The notes under the pieces were generated by a model, which worked only from the letters and a program-made list of their open reading frames with translations, was not told where the DNA came from and did not search any database. DNA of 19,889 nt from Verrucomicrobiia bacterium (lineage in GTDB: Bacteria; Verrucomicrobiota; Verrucomicrobiia; CAIQCK01). The stretch spans positions 1 through 19,889 of the forward strand of contig JAOACV010000001.1 in the NCBI GenBank assembly GCA_026417675.1, given 5' to 3'. Both the position numbers and the translations under genes were made by a program. Position 1 is the stretch's first letter. Every line of letters begins with the position of its first letter. This document shows positions 8,149 to 16,683 of the stretch, one piece after another.

Positions 8149-8470
8149 GATGCGTTGGCTCTGCCAACGCGACCTTTATTAACACACTGACCCGCCATCG
8201 GCGACGCCAATCAAGCAACAGCGCTCCAGCGTCATCATGGCCTTTGCCTGTCGCCGGTTTCAGCTTGTCCGGTCATTGACCGCGACATAGAGTGGCTTCC
8301 GAATTTTTTGGAGACGGATGACTTTCCGACGCCCATCCTGGCCGAGCGCGCAGAGGGTCCGATGCGCCGTGAGCTGGCGGCATACGGGTCTGAAAACCAA
8401 GGTTCGGCGGACAAGGATGTTTGTTTCGCAGCGGCCCTCGGTTTTCGGGAAGCTCGGATGACCCGCACGC
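8149..8470. other. Divergent intergenic region, 322 bases, with an odd stop-poor stretch
   Basis: No convincing gene. It must hold start signals for the lyase-like gene (minus) and the membrane protein gene (plus). A weak plus-strand candidate is TTGACC at 8276-8281 with CCGAAT after 17 bases. From about 8290 to 8470 the sequence is open in several frames on both strands and contains small complementary blocks (GGATG/CATCC near 8314-8340), which would fit a structured leader or a dispersed element. Nothing here is certain. Confidence 0.4.
8152..8170 (-). promoter_or_regulatory. Perfect 8-bp hairpin abutting the start codon of the lyase-like gene
   Basis: GCGTTGGC (8152-8159) and GCCAACGC (8163-8170) are exact reverse complements around a three-base loop. 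In the mRNA of the lyase-like gene the stem ends three bases before the ATG at 8148 and covers the place of a Shine-Dalgarno site; none is visible. It could lower initiation at that ATG, favour the one at 8136, or be a regulatory site. Confidence 0.5.
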
Positions 8471-10450
8471 ATGGTTCAACGGCGATACGAGATTCTTGCG
8501 GTTGCAGCGTTTCTGCTTGTGGCGATCCCCATCGCCTTCTACAGCGCGGATGAGCGTTCCGCCTTTATTGCGGCGACCAACTGCGTTGCGCACGGGTATG
8601 CCGTGACGGGTTACACCGACACGGTCGGTGACCGGCTGATGTTCATCGAGAACACGCCTTTCCTCGATCTAGCCGTGGTGTTCAATGGCGGCCCCAGCCC
8701 GCTCAACATGTATGCGATGCGGGGCCTTTACGCCTGCGCGGTGTCGTTCTTCGTGCCGCTGCTCGGTTATTGGAACGCGTTTGTTTTGGTTAACTGTCTT
8801 TCCTGGGCCGCGTTCGTATATGCGGTGTGGCGCTTCACCTGGCTGCTTTCCCAAAACCGGCTTGCGGCGTTTCTGGCTGCGTTGCTGGCTTGCGGGGGCA
8901 CGGGGATGGTGGTTCACGCCGCGGACTACAGCGCGCACTTGCTGTCGTTCACGCTCTACGCCGTGGGGGTGTTGGTGATCTTCGAAAGCGGCGTCTGGAC
9001 GGAGAGACGGCCTTTGCGCACACACCTGGCGATCGGGCTGTTCCTGGCGTTGGCGAGTCTCAACTACAACAATGGACTGATACTTCTCGGAAGCTATGTG
9101 GCGGTGGCGATCTGGTGGAATTCGGCGCTCCATGTTGGCATGGCCGCGGCGGTTGCCTACAGCTCCCAGATGCTTTGGGAACGGTTCTTGAACCTCTTGA
9201 ACATGTGGCTCAATCAGCAACCGGCTTGTGTGGAATTTTCCAGATTCGAGCGGCGGATCTTCACGGTCGGCCTCAGCAGGTGGATGTCGGATCTCCAACA
9301 AGGTCCGGCAGCGTTTCTGGAGACTGTGGCGCGAAGATTCACAGCGTTTGCGATGTTCGAGGACCCGCTCGTGCTCATCGTGGGGCTTGTCGCGGCCATC
9401 ATGGTGCTGCGGCATGGGAAGCGATATTGGTTTTTCGCGGTGTTCCTGTTGGTCCCGATGATGGCGAGCAAACTCTACATGCGTTCGGCAAACGTCCCTG
9501 GTTACATTCTTTACGGCGCGTCCATCCTTTTCTACGCCGCGGCAGCCATGGGCATTTCAAGGCTGCTGGACAGGAAAGGCTGGGGCCGGGTAGCCGGTGC
9601 GGCATTGCTGGGGTTGGTTGTGGCGGGCCATTTTTGGTGGAGCACCGCGTATTTCCGGGGCAATCTGGGGCCAGCCGCCGCGTTCTTCCGTGGCGCGCGA
9701 AGTTGGGACACTGCCGCCCTGATCGAGCCTCGCATCATGAGCATGACGGGGCGCGAACCGGTGCCGCGCCAATTCGGCGGCACGTCCCGAATCAAAGAGG
9801 CAGGTCTGTTTGTACCCCAACCAGCCACGACGCCCCTTTTGTGCTCGGTGATCATCGCCACGGTCGCGCGGGGTTTCTACCTGCTTTATCTGATTCCCCT
9901 CGTGCTGCTGTTGCCGCTCGCGCGCGTCACGCGGCTACGGATTGTTGTGGCGTGCGTCGCCCTGACGGCGGGGGCGAGTGTGGTTGGGAAGTGGACGCTT
10001 CGTGAGAGGCCCGCGGTGCGCCCCATTCTGGCCTCCTACCAAATCCCGCCGGGGGCGAAACTCGAATACACCGTGCGGCTGTCCCCGCGTTTCGTTGAAA
10101 CGCTGAAAGAGGCGTTGCGCTCGCAGACCACGGCCATCGAGTTCGGCATTGGCTTGGTCTATCACCCGGTCTGGGCGGTGAAGATCGGCGGTCAGGTGAT
10201 GGACACCCAGCCGGCGCAATGGCCCCATAGCCGCACCATGGACAAATCGGCCTTTCTGGAGGCGATCAGTCGTTCCAGCGAGGTATCGTTGGTTGTCGAG
10301 AATGCAACCAGCCGCATTGCATCGCTGTCCGGCTGGCAGAGGAACGGTTTGCCGGACCGCAAGCTCTGTGGGTTTGAATGCCCGGTGTTGCCCCTCTTCG
10401 AAATCCGGGTGCGCGACGCCAACGGCGTGGCGACGGTTGTGGGTTTCTAA
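8471..10450 (+). CDS. Polytopic membrane protein, possible GT-C-type glycosyltransferase
   Basis: The protein has 659 residues from the ATG at 8471, with GGAAG about 20 bases upstream and no close Shine-Dalgarno site. I count roughly nine to eleven hydrophobic helices (for example residues 8-24, 85-101, 104-120, 130-148, 155-171, 187-210, 300-313, 320-331, 343-361, 373-392, 455-483 and 490-503), then a soluble C-terminal domain of about 150 residues. The first helix is followed by SADERSAFIAATN, with Asp27-Glu28. An acidic pair in the first outer loop is typical of GT-C transferases such as the ArnT/PMT type, which use polyprenyl-phosphate sugars. I see no family name I can defend beyond that. 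It opens the run of glycan genes and is convergent with the methyltransferase gene. It could be a sugar transferase, a glycan polymerase or another membrane enzyme. Confidence 0.8.
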   Translation: MVQRRYEILAVAAFLLVAIPIAFYSADERSAFIAATNCVAHGYAVTGYTDTVGDRLMFIENTPFLDLAVVFNGGPSPLNMYAMRGLYACAVSFFVPLLGYWNAFVLVNCLSWAAFVYAVWRFTWLLSQNRLAAFLAALLACGGTGMVVHAADYSAHLLSFTLYAVGVLVIFESGVWTERRPLRTHLAIGLFLALASLNYNNGLILLGSYVAVAIWWNSALHVGMAAAVAYSSQMLWERFLNLLNMWLNQQPACVEFSRFERRIFTVGLSRWMSDLQQGPAAFLETVARRFTAFAMFEDPLVLIVGLVAAIMVLRHGKRYWFFAVFLLVPMMASKLYMRSANVPGYILYGASILFYAAAAMGISRLLDRKGWGRVAGAALLGLVVAGHFWWSTAYFRGNLGPAAAFFRGARSWDTAALIEPRIMSMTGREPVPRQFGGTSRIKEAGLFVPQPATTPLLCSVIIATVARGFYLLYLIPLVLLLPLARVTRLRIVVACVALTAGASVVGKWTLRERPAVRPILASYQIPPGAKLEYTVRLSPRFVETLKEALRSQTTAIEFGIGLVYHPVWAVKIGGQVMDTQPAQWPHSRTMDKSAFLEAISRSSEVSLVVENATSRIASLSGWQRNGLPDRKLCGFECPVLPLFEIRVRDANGVATVVGF

Positions 10451-10486
10451 TTTCGGCGTCAACACGCGGCGGCGGACACGCGGACT

Positions 10487-11299
10487 TCAGGGTTTGACGG
10501 CGTGGACGGCGACGAAATGGCCGGTCAGAAACCGCGTCGGCCAGTTCTCCATGCGCTCAAAGTTCATCAGGAAGCGCAGGAATCTCTCTTGCGACCTCGT
10601 TGGGGCGAACCGTTTGACCGCGCGCGCGACCGCCACGGCGATGACGCGCGGACAGTGCATCACGGCGGTGAGTTGTCGAAGCTCGAATCCTGTTTGTCGA
10701 AGCATCCGCCGGAGCCGGCGCGGGCCGCAGGTTGCGCCGATCGGGTAAGGCACCAGACCGAGGCGATGCAGCACCGGAAAAGGCAGCGCGTTGCGCAGGG
10801 CGACGAGGGGATTGGCCGGGTTGTCCAGCGTCAACACCAATTCGCCGCCGCGCCGCAGCACGCGATGGAATTCCCGCAGCCCGGCCACGATGTCGTCCTG
10901 GGAGTCGAAGTGGTCCAAGGTCGAATTGGAAACCACGACCTCAAGCGCGCTGTCGGCAAATGGCAAGCGGCGCACGTCGGCCCCGACCGCGAGCAGGCCG
11001 TGGTATTTCGCGCGCGCAACTTTCAGCGTCGCGGGCGCCACATCCATGCCCACGATCGGCCGCGCCGCGCCCGCCAAACGCGGATACAGTCCGTCGCCCA
11101 CTGCCTCATCAAACAAGTCGGTTTTGAGCAACACGCCCGCCCCATCCGGCGGCAGCCAACGGGCCAGCAGCGCGAGGTTGACCGCATCGCCGTGAGCGCG
11201 CCAAAGCGCGTCCGGCTGGGCCTGTTGCCATGCCGCCGCAACGGTGTCCCAGTGGTGAGACGGTTGGGAAGGCGAGGCGCTGGTTCCGATTCGGGTCAA
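10487..11299 (-). CDS. Class I SAM-dependent methyltransferase with unusual motif I
   Basis: The protein has 270 residues with the TTG at 11299 as start. That codon overlaps the stop of the upstream gene (TTGA), and GAGGAG lies just before it. An in-frame TTG at 11338 would overlap the upstream gene by 43 bases and adds only basic, unconserved-looking residues. After [20 protein letters not shown] the fold runs in methyltransferase order: [15 protein letters not shown] (56-70) at the motif I place, VGMDVAP with Asp86, [20 protein letters not shown] with the usual acid and hydrophobic strand, then [14 protein letters not shown] (144-157). The normal Gly-rich GxGxG is replaced by KTDLFDEA, a variant I associate with some glycan-locus methyltransferases from memory. 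It probably methylates a sugar or lipid-linked glycan and is likely translated with the flavoenzyme upstream. Confidence 0.8.
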   Translation of the reverse strand: MTRIGTSASPSQPSHHWDTVAAAWQQAQPDALWRAHGDAVNLALLARWLPPDGAGVLLKTDLFDEAVGDGLYPRLAGAARPIVGMDVAPATLKVARAKYHGLLAVGADVRRLPFADSALEVVVSNSTLDHFDSQDDIVAGLREFHRVLRRGGELVLTLDNPANPLVALRNALPFPVLHRLGLVPYPIGATCGPRRLRRMLRQTGFELRQLTAVMHCPRVIAVAVARAVKRFAPTRSQERFLRFLMNFERMENWPTRFLTGHFVAVHAVKP

Positions 11300-12693
11300 A
11301 GCTCCTCGTGGTAAGCGCGTTCGGTGTTTACGTCCCAAAGATTATGCGATTCGCCCTCCAGGTTGCGAACCGCCAGCAGCGCCGTCAGCATCGAGTGGTC
11401 CTGATTATTGTAGCGATGCAGGCCGTTGCGGCCGATGGTTTGCAGGTTCGTCAACGTGGCGACGAACTCTTGGATGACCTGCAGGTTCTTGCGGTAATCC
11501 GTGTCATACACCGGATATGCTTTCGGCTGCCGGATGACGATGCCGTCCTCGATTTCGTCTGCGTGGGCCAGGCCGAGGTGGACCAGTTCGCCCGTGGCCA
11601 GCCCGATCAGTCCGGCGTCCGTCCGCGTCCACAAGTCGTCGCCTTCCGTGCAGAAATACTCCATGCCCAAGCCGGTCTTCCGCGGATCGGGCACCATCGC
11701 GGCGCTCCAGTTCTTGAAGTTCTGGATGCGGCCGACCCGCACGTCGGGCGTGTGGATGTAGAGCCAGTTGTCTGGGAAAAGCTCCGCGCGGGCAATGATC
11801 AGCCCGACCAAAATGAAATCGCGATGCTTCAACCCTCGCGCAGCCTCCAACACCCGCGCAGGCGGCGGCGGATCGAGCCGGCCGATCAACTCCCCCAGCG
11901 GCATGCTTGAGATGAAATGGTCTGCCGCCATCTCCTGTGTTCCTGCCGCCGTGCGAACCGTGACGCTCTTGATCCGCGCGCCCTCGCGACGCAAAAGGAC
12001 CGTTTCCGCGCCCAGACAGACGCGACCGCCGCGTTGTTCGACGGCCTCCTTGAATCGTTCCCACATCATGCCAGGCCCCAGCAAGGGGTAATCAAACTCC
12101 TTGATCAGCGAGCGGTTCTTGCCGGTGCCGAGCGTAGCGTTGACCACAGCCGTCATCAGCGAAAGCCCCATGATGCGCTGCGCGGCCCAGTCGGCGCGAA
12201 TCATTGAGCAGGGAATGCCCCAGACCTTTTGGGTGTAGGTCTTGAAAAACGTTTCGTAGAGCCGCCGGCCGAACCGGTGGATCACCCATTCCTCGAAGGT
12301 CTCTTCCTGAGCGTGGGGAACCAGCTTTGCTTTCAGGTAGCTCGCCGCGATCCGCACGCTTTCGACGACGCCGAGGTTGCGCAGCGTGTCCCAGGCGTCA
12401 ATTGGATAGTGGAAGAACCGGCCGTCGTAGAAAATCCGCGAAAGCCGCGCCGTCCTGCGCAGGTCCGGCCCGAGCATCTCCCGCCACAGCCGCTGCACCT
12501 CGCCAACCTTGGTGTGGAACCGATGGCCCCCGATGTCGAACCGGTAACCCTTGTAGGTCTCCGTCCGGGCGATTCCGCCGACTTGGTTCGATTTCTCAAG
12601 CACGGCCAAACGATGGCCGCGCCGGGCCAGTTCGTAAGCTGCGGTTAAGCCGGCCGGCCCGGCGCCGATGATGATCGTTGAGCGCTTCGACAT
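11296..12693 (-). CDS. FAD-dependent oxidoreductase, UDP-galactopyranose-mutase-like
   Basis: The protein has 465 residues from the ATG at 12693. It begins with an FAD-binding Rossmann site, [20 protein letters not shown] (residues 6-25), with Glu33 ending strand 2. [12 protein letters not shown] (55-66) resembles the GPH-FHT stretch of UDP-galactopyranose mutases, and [13 protein letters not shown] (about 85-97) resembles their substrate-side strand. The middle part ([27 protein letters not shown]) also matches the broader HemY/COG1232 group of amine-oxidase-fold proteins. Such proteins are frequent in surface-glycan loci and are often called mutase-like without proof. It could form a furanose sugar nucleotide or act on another sugar. 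It is divergent from the epimerase gene and overlaps the methyltransferase start, suggesting a two-gene operon. A GATAAT about 20 bases before the start may be a -10 box, but no good -35 fits. Confidence 0.82.
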   Translation of the reverse strand: MSKRSTIIIGAGPAGLTAAYELARRGHRLAVLEKSNQVGGIARTETYKGYRFDIGGHRFHTKVGEVQRLWREMLGPDLRRTARLSRIFYDGRFFHYPIDAWDTLRNLGVVESVRIAASYLKAKLVPHAQEETFEEWVIHRFGRRLYETFFKTYTQKVWGIPCSMIRADWAAQRIMGLSLMTAVVNATLGTGKNRSLIKEFDYPLLGPGMMWERFKEAVEQRGGRVCLGAETVLLRREGARIKSVTVRTAAGTQEMAADHFISSMPLGELIGRLDPPPPARVLEAARGLKHRDFILVGLIIARAELFPDNWLYIHTPDVRVGRIQNFKNWSAAMVPDPRKTGLGMEYFCTEGDDLWTRTDAGLIGLATGELVHLGLAHADEIEDGIVIRQPKAYPVYDTDYRKNLQVIQEFVATLTNLQTIGRNGLHRYNNQDHSMLTALLAVRNLEGESHNLWDVNTERAYHEEL

Positions 12694-12725
12694 TCGGCCA
12701 TGTAACTCACATTATCAGCCATCTC

Positions 12726-12755
12726 TTGACAAGCTTTTCCGCAGGCGGCCATGCT
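12726..12755 (+). promoter_or_regulatory. Sigma70-like promoter for the epimerase gene
   Basis: TTGACA at 12726-12731 is a perfect -35 box. CATGCT at 12750-12755, 18 bases on, is a partial -10 match (three of six). Transcription would start near 12762 and give a leader of about 57 bases carrying the AAGGAG ribosome site. Confidence 0.45.
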
Positions 12756-12818
12756 TCTGCCCGACCACGCAGGAAGAAACCACGCTCACGCGGAAGCCAA
12801 AGCAAAGGAGAATACACG

Positions 12819-13739
12819 ATGCGATGTCTCGTCACGGGCGGCGCCGGCTACATCGGCAGCCACCTCGTGGCCAAACTGCTGGCCCAGAAACACGAGGTGG
12901 TCGTGCTTGACACCCGCCGCCCGGCAGCGGACGTGGCGTGGCACCGCGCGGACATTCGAGACCGGGACGCCATCAGGCTCAAAGGGTTCGACGCGGTCTT
13001 CCACTTGGCCGCCCTGGCCAACGCCCGGCGGTGCGCCGAGGACCCTCGGCTCTGTTACGACACCAACGTGGTCGGCACTGCCAACATGGTCCATGCGGCC
13101 TTTCGCGACGGCGTCGCGCGGTTCATTCTGGCCTCCAGCAGTTGGGTGTCCACCGCACAGATGGGCGATCCTGTGGACGAAGCAACCCCGTTCGACCTCT
13201 CCAACCTCAACTCCATCTATGGTGCCAGCAAACTCATCCAGGAAATGGTTTGCGTGTCCCACCTCGCGGAGCGGGGCGGACCCGCGTTCACCATCTTCCG
13301 TTATGGCACGTCTTATGGCGAACGGATGTGGAGCGGCTTGGTGGTTCGGGCGTTCATGGAATCCGCCGAAAGCCGTGGCGTCATTCCCGTCATGGGCGAT
13401 GGCAATCAATATCGCGAGTTTCTCTACGTCGGCGATATGTGCGACGCGCAGGTGCTGGCCTTGGGCGAAGTTGCTGGAAACAAAACCTACAACCTCACGG
13501 GCGACCAGCCCGTCACCATTCTGCAACTGGCACAGGAAGTCGCCAGACACTTCCCCGCGAAAATCCAGCACGTGCCCGCGCGTCGGGCCGAACCGGAGCC
13601 GAAGCGGGTCTTGAACGGACGGGCCAAATCGGAGTTGGGCTGGAAACCGTCCACATCGCTCGCCGACGGCATCGCCCGGTGCGCGGCCTGGTGGCGATCG
13701 CTCACTGCCGAAGAGAAACGCGAGCCTTACTGGGTCTGA
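12819..13739 (+). CDS. NAD-dependent sugar epimerase/dehydratase (extended SDR, GalE-like)
   Basis: The protein has 306 residues. The ATG at 12819 was chosen because AAAGGAG lies 8-9 bases upstream and the NAD-binding strand starts at once. Motifs in order: TGGAGYIGSH (6-15, GxxGxxG), Asp31 closing strand 2, FHLAALANA (61-69), SSS at 106-108 and YGASK with Tyr134 and Lys138 (the catalytic Ser-Tyr-Lys set). FRYGTSYGER and GDGNQYREFLYVGDMCDAQV follow in the sugar-binding half. These are hallmarks of nucleotide-sugar 4-epimerases and 4,6-dehydratases, and the length suits an epimerase. The exact sugar cannot be told. It is cytoplasmic and probably supplies a precursor to the nearby transferases. 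It stands alone on the plus strand between two minus-strand groups, and its stop is 15 bases from the end of the FkbM methyltransferase gene; a small inverted repeat (CGCCG/CGGCG, 13741-13753) sits in that gap. Confidence 0.88.
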   Translation: MRCLVTGGAGYIGSHLVAKLLAQKHEVVVLDTRRPAADVAWHRADIRDRDAIRLKGFDAVFHLAALANARRCAEDPRLCYDTNVVGTANMVHAAFRDGVARFILASSSWVSTAQMGDPVDEATPFDLSNLNSIYGASKLIQEMVCVSHLAERGGPAFTIFRYGTSYGERMWSGLVVRAFMESAESRGVIPVMGDGNQYREFLYVGDMCDAQVLALGEVAGNKTYNLTGDQPVTILQLAQEVARHFPAKIQHVPARRAEPEPKRVLNGRAKSELGWKPSTSLADGIARCAAWWRSLTAEEKREPYWV

Positions 13740-13754
13740 ACGCCGTCGCGGCGC

Positions 13755-14654
13755 TCAGTAGAAATCCATGATCGCCGGCCGCAGGGCGTTGCCCGCATCC
13801 ACACACGGTCCCCGCTCGACGCGGTAGCCGTCCGCGATGGACGCGACGAGCTTCGGGATTTCCCGTGGATCGTCGAAACGATGTTCCATCGCGATGGTGA
13901 GCCGCGGATGAAACCTCCGGAGGGTCTGCGCCGCCCCGCGCAACGCAGCTCGTTCCGCGCCCTCGGTATCCATCTTGATGTAGTCCACGCGCGTCAGACC
14001 CAGCTCGCGCACGATCGCGTCAATGGTCGTCACGGGCACCTTGGGGCCATCGCGGCTGCCGCGGTATGCCAGTGCCACGCTGTCAGCCGCGGAATTCTCA
14101 GGCTGCATTCGCAACGTCAGCGCGTCGTCCTTGTCCCACACGCCTTTGGCAACAATCGTGGCGCGGCCCTCGCGCACTACTCCTGCCAGATTGCGCCGCA
14201 GGCATTCCAGGTTCCGAGGGGACGGTTCGATGGCCACCACATGCGACGCGCCGAGCGCAAGGGCGTGCAGCGTGTAAAGCCCGATGCTCGCGCCGCAGTC
14301 CAGCACGACATCGCCCCGCCGGACACCGTGGCCCGCGGACTCATACGAGCCAAGCTTCTGCTCCGCCAGCATGCCCGGCAGGATGCGGCTGCCGCGCGGC
14401 AGCCAGTAACGCTCGCCCGCGATCTCCCAGAGAACCGCATCGCCATCCTCCCGCAGCACCCGCGCCGTCTTGGCCAACTCCGCTTTCAGACGCAAGCGGA
14501 TCGCCCGATGCCGCGGGGCGGTCCACGCCTCTCGCAACGGACACCAACTACGCCCCAGCGCCATCAACAGGAACAGTCGGATCGGATACGTGCGCCACGT
14601 CAACACGGCGCACACGCCCAGTGCCGCCGCCGCAAGCCATAGAGTTGGGTTCAT
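13755..14654 (-). CDS. FkbM-family methyltransferase with N-terminal membrane helix
   Basis: The protein has 299 residues from the ATG at 14654, whose ATGA overlaps the stop of the Gfo/Idh gene upstream. The frame is open further, but only inside that gene. Residues 4-20 (TLWLAAAALGVCAVLTW) form a likely membrane anchor. The catalytic domain shows DVVLDCGASIGLYTLHAL (motif I, about 115-132), HVVAIEPSPRNLECL (138-152) and the FkbM-type DYIKMDTEGAERAALRG (224-240). FkbM enzymes are SAM-dependent O-methyltransferases, many of them acting on sugars of surface glycans or glycolipids. Last gene of the tightly coupled row of two glycosyltransferases (the first one set off by 45 bases), Gfo/Idh oxidoreductase and this methyltransferase, so it probably decorates the glycan they make. 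The membrane helix fits a lipid-linked substrate. Assignment to the family is firm; the substrate is inferred. Confidence 0.88.
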   Translation of the reverse strand: MNPTLWLAAAALGVCAVLTWRTYPIRLFLLMALGRSWCPLREAWTAPRHRAIRLRLKAELAKTARVLREDGDAVLWEIAGERYWLPRGSRILPGMLAEQKLGSYESAGHGVRRGDVVLDCGASIGLYTLHALALGASHVVAIEPSPRNLECLRRNLAGVVREGRATIVAKGVWDKDDALTLRMQPENSAADSVALAYRGSRDGPKVPVTTIDAIVRELGLTRVDYIKMDTEGAERAALRGAAQTLRRFHPRLTIAMEHRFDDPREIPKLVASIADGYRVERGPCVDAGNALRPAIMDFY

Positions 14655-15742
14655 CGCCTGGCCGGCACGATCACGCGCGGCGCGTCGGCAACGCGCACCG
14701 GCGCGCCGGAGTTGAGCGATTGCGCCGCCGCCAACACGACCTGCAGGGCGCGCCGGCCATCGTCGAGCGTGCACTCCGAAGACGCGCCCCGGCGGACGAC
14801 ATCGCGGAAATGCAACCACTCGGCCCTGTAGGAGCCGAAGTAATCGCCGCCCCTGCGCATCGCCGCCAAACCGCCGGGAAGCTCGCGCAGGAAGTTGCGG
14901 AGGCGGGCCAGCCGCGGCCCGATCTCTCCCGGCGCCGTTCCAGCGGGAAGAAACTCGAAGCCGTCAAAGCGCAAACAACCGAGTCGCGCCCGCCCGGCGG
15001 TCCCGCAAATCTCGATCTCGATCTCGTGCGGCGTTGTTTCCGAAAACAGGCCGGAGGCCAGCATACCGTTGTCCATGCGGGCCGTGACCGCCAGCGATTC
15101 GTCGTCGCGCTCGCCGTGCCGGCTGACGGCGTAAATGGTCTCCACGTCGCTGCCGAGCAGGAACCGCCAGAGATCGAAGCAATGCACGGCGATCTCCACC
15201 AACACGCCGCCGCCGCGCTCGCGGCGAAACCGCCATGCGGGGTTCTCGCGGTTGATTCGCGGACTGTTCCAGAGCGTGCGGATGGATTCCACCGCGCCGA
15301 AAGCGCCTTGCTGAAGCATGGCCCGCGCCCTGCGAACAAAGCGGTGCCAGCGCATGTGATGGCCCACCATGACCTTCACGCCCGCGCGACCGGCGCGATC
15401 GCGGAGCCGGTCCGCCTCGTCGAGCGACGCGCAGAGCGGCTTCTCGATGAACAGGTGTTTGCCCGCGTCGAGAACGGCCAGCGCGGTCTCGGCGTGCGCG
15501 CGAACCGGCACGCAAACGCCGACCGCATCGAGGCCCGGATGGGCCAGCAAGGCCTCTGCGTCCCGGTAGCGGTGCGGGACGCCGAACTGGTCGGCGACCG
15601 TCCGCAGACGCGCTTCGTCAAGATCGGCCAGCGCCACAACCTCCAGCCCCGGGGCTTCGCGCAGGACGACCAGATGTTTGAACCGTGTGACCTCGCCACA
15701 GCCGATCAGCCCGACCTTCAGCGCAGGGTCCGCAGTTTTCAT
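14651..15742 (-). CDS. Gfo/Idh/MocA-family NAD(P)-dependent sugar oxidoreductase (cytoplasmic)
   Basis: The protein has 363 residues from the ATG at 15742, overlapping the upstream glycosyltransferase stop by four bases (ATGA). It has no signal peptide. The Rossmann part has VGLIGCGEVTRFKH (10-23) and VVALADLD (35-42). The family's EKP motif is at 100-102 (LFIEKPLCAS), with the expected Lys101. The second domain has GHHMRWH (127-133) and the GGGVLVEIAVHCFDLWRFLLG segment around His187 and Asp190, which matches the family's catalytic His/Asp region. Members oxidise or reduce sugars, often UDP-sugars or inositols, with NAD(P). Its place between a glycosyltransferase and an FkbM methyltransferase points to nucleotide-sugar or glycan modification rather than catabolism. 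Different in length, signal and context from the exported paralogue at 17965-19434. Confidence 0.9.
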   Translation of the reverse strand: MKTADPALKVGLIGCGEVTRFKHLVVLREAPGLEVVALADLDEARLRTVADQFGVPHRYRDAEALLAHPGLDAVGVCVPVRAHAETALAVLDAGKHLFIEKPLCASLDEADRLRDRAGRAGVKVMVGHHMRWHRFVRRARAMLQQGAFGAVESIRTLWNSPRINRENPAWRFRRERGGGVLVEIAVHCFDLWRFLLGSDVETIYAVSRHGERDDESLAVTARMDNGMLASGLFSETTPHEIEIEICGTAGRARLGCLRFDGFEFLPAGTAPGEIGPRLARLRNFLRELPGGLAAMRRGGDYFGSYRAEWLHFRDVVRRGASSECTLDDGRRALQVVLAAAQSLNSGAPVRVADAPRVIVPARR

Positions 15743-16638
15743 GTTGGCGGCGTCTTCTTGGGCGAAATCCGCTCGACGATAAACCCGGCGGTGTTGGCGA
15801 TCTGTGTCACTACGAGCAGCGCCATGATCAGCAGCGCGCGCAGGCCGCGCGCTTCCCCGAACGCGGCAAACGGCAGCTTGAGGTAGAACGAAGGCTTCTC
15901 AAGCTTCAACCCGGTGTTGCGCCGGATCGCGCAAGTCTTGTGAAACCGATACGCGCCCCGGCCGTAGTTGAAGTGCTGACGCCAGAAACGTCGGAAGTTC
16001 AGGTCGTGGAGGTGATGGACGATGGCCTCCGGCACGTAGAGCAGGGGATAACCGTGGTCGCTCCACCGCGCGCACAGGTCGCGGTCCTCGCCGCACATCG
16101 GCCAAGTCGTGTCCAACCCGCCGACCTGGAGATAGAGATCGCGAGGCATCGCCAGGTTGTTGTTGGCGAAAAACCGCGCCCGTTGCGGGTCGCTGTTCAT
16201 GCGGGCGTAGAGGTAACTGATGAGCGCCTGCGAGGCCGCCGAGTAGGGATTCTCCGGCAGGCCGTTCAGCGTCCGGCCGCCGGCGGCGGCATTCGGGACT
16301 GATTTCAGCGCGCGCTCCAACTGCCGCAGCCAGTCGGTCGCGGGCAGACAGTCATCATCGGTGAACGCCACGAACCTTCCGCGAGCCGCCTCCACACCGG
16401 TCTGCCGGCCCTTGGCCACGCCGCCGTGGTTCTGGCGGAGAAACACGATATTCAGCCGGTCGCGAAAACGATCCGCAACCGGCTGCAACGGCGGTTCACT
16501 GCCATCGTCCCCCAGCACCCCCTCGAACCGCTCGCGCGGATAGTCGAACCGGGCGACCTGTTCGAGAAACCCCGCCAATCGCGCGGGCCGATTGTAAGTC
16601 GGCACGACGATGGAAAATTCGATTGGCTCACCGCTCAT
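15739..16638 (-). CDS. Family 2 glycosyltransferase with C-terminal membrane helix
   Basis: The protein has 299 residues from the ATG at 16638. The GT-A fold begins with IEFSIVVPTYNRPARLAGFL, followed by GVLGDDGSE (40-48) and the metal/nucleotide site TDDDC at 93-97. FFANNNLAMPRDLYLQVGGLD (156-176) and the catalytic-base region CGEDRDLCARW (182-192) complete the signature. Residues about 266-288 form a hydrophobic helix that should hold it at the inner membrane. It transfers a sugar from a nucleotide donor to a lipid-linked glycan in the usual model; donor and acceptor are unknown. It begins 45 bases after the stop of the other GT2 gene and ends in an ATGA overlap with the Gfo/Idh gene. Confidence 0.92.
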   Translation of the reverse strand: MSGEPIEFSIVVPTYNRPARLAGFLEQVARFDYPRERFEGVLGDDGSEPPLQPVADRFRDRLNIVFLRQNHGGVAKGRQTGVEAARGRFVAFTDDDCLPATDWLRQLERALKSVPNAAAGGRTLNGLPENPYSAASQALISYLYARMNSDPQRARFFANNNLAMPRDLYLQVGGLDTTWPMCGEDRDLCARWSDHGYPLLYVPEAIVHHLHDLNFRRFWRQHFNYGRGAYRFHKTCAIRRNTGLKLEKPSFYLKLPFAAFGEARGLRALLIMALLVVTQIANTAGFIVERISPKKTPPT

Positions 16639-16683
16639 GACCTGATGACGGCGAGCGGGTTATACTGGCCGCGCCAAAGACGG

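Noticed and set aside
8235..8593. Several small overlapping open frames on both strands between the divergent genes
   Set aside because: They overlap each other in different frames, lack ribosome sites and have no domain; treated as intergenic, with the stop-poor stretch reported separately.
10451..10486. Direct repeat of ACACGCGG between two convergent genes
   Set aside because: Two copies only, in 36 bases of GC-rich spacer; could easily be chance and does not form a terminator stem.
14066..15886. 606-residue open frame on the plus strand opposite FkbM, Gfo/Idh and GT2 genes
   Set aside because: It crosses three well-supported genes, has low-complexity Pro/Arg/Ala sequence and no recognisable fold.
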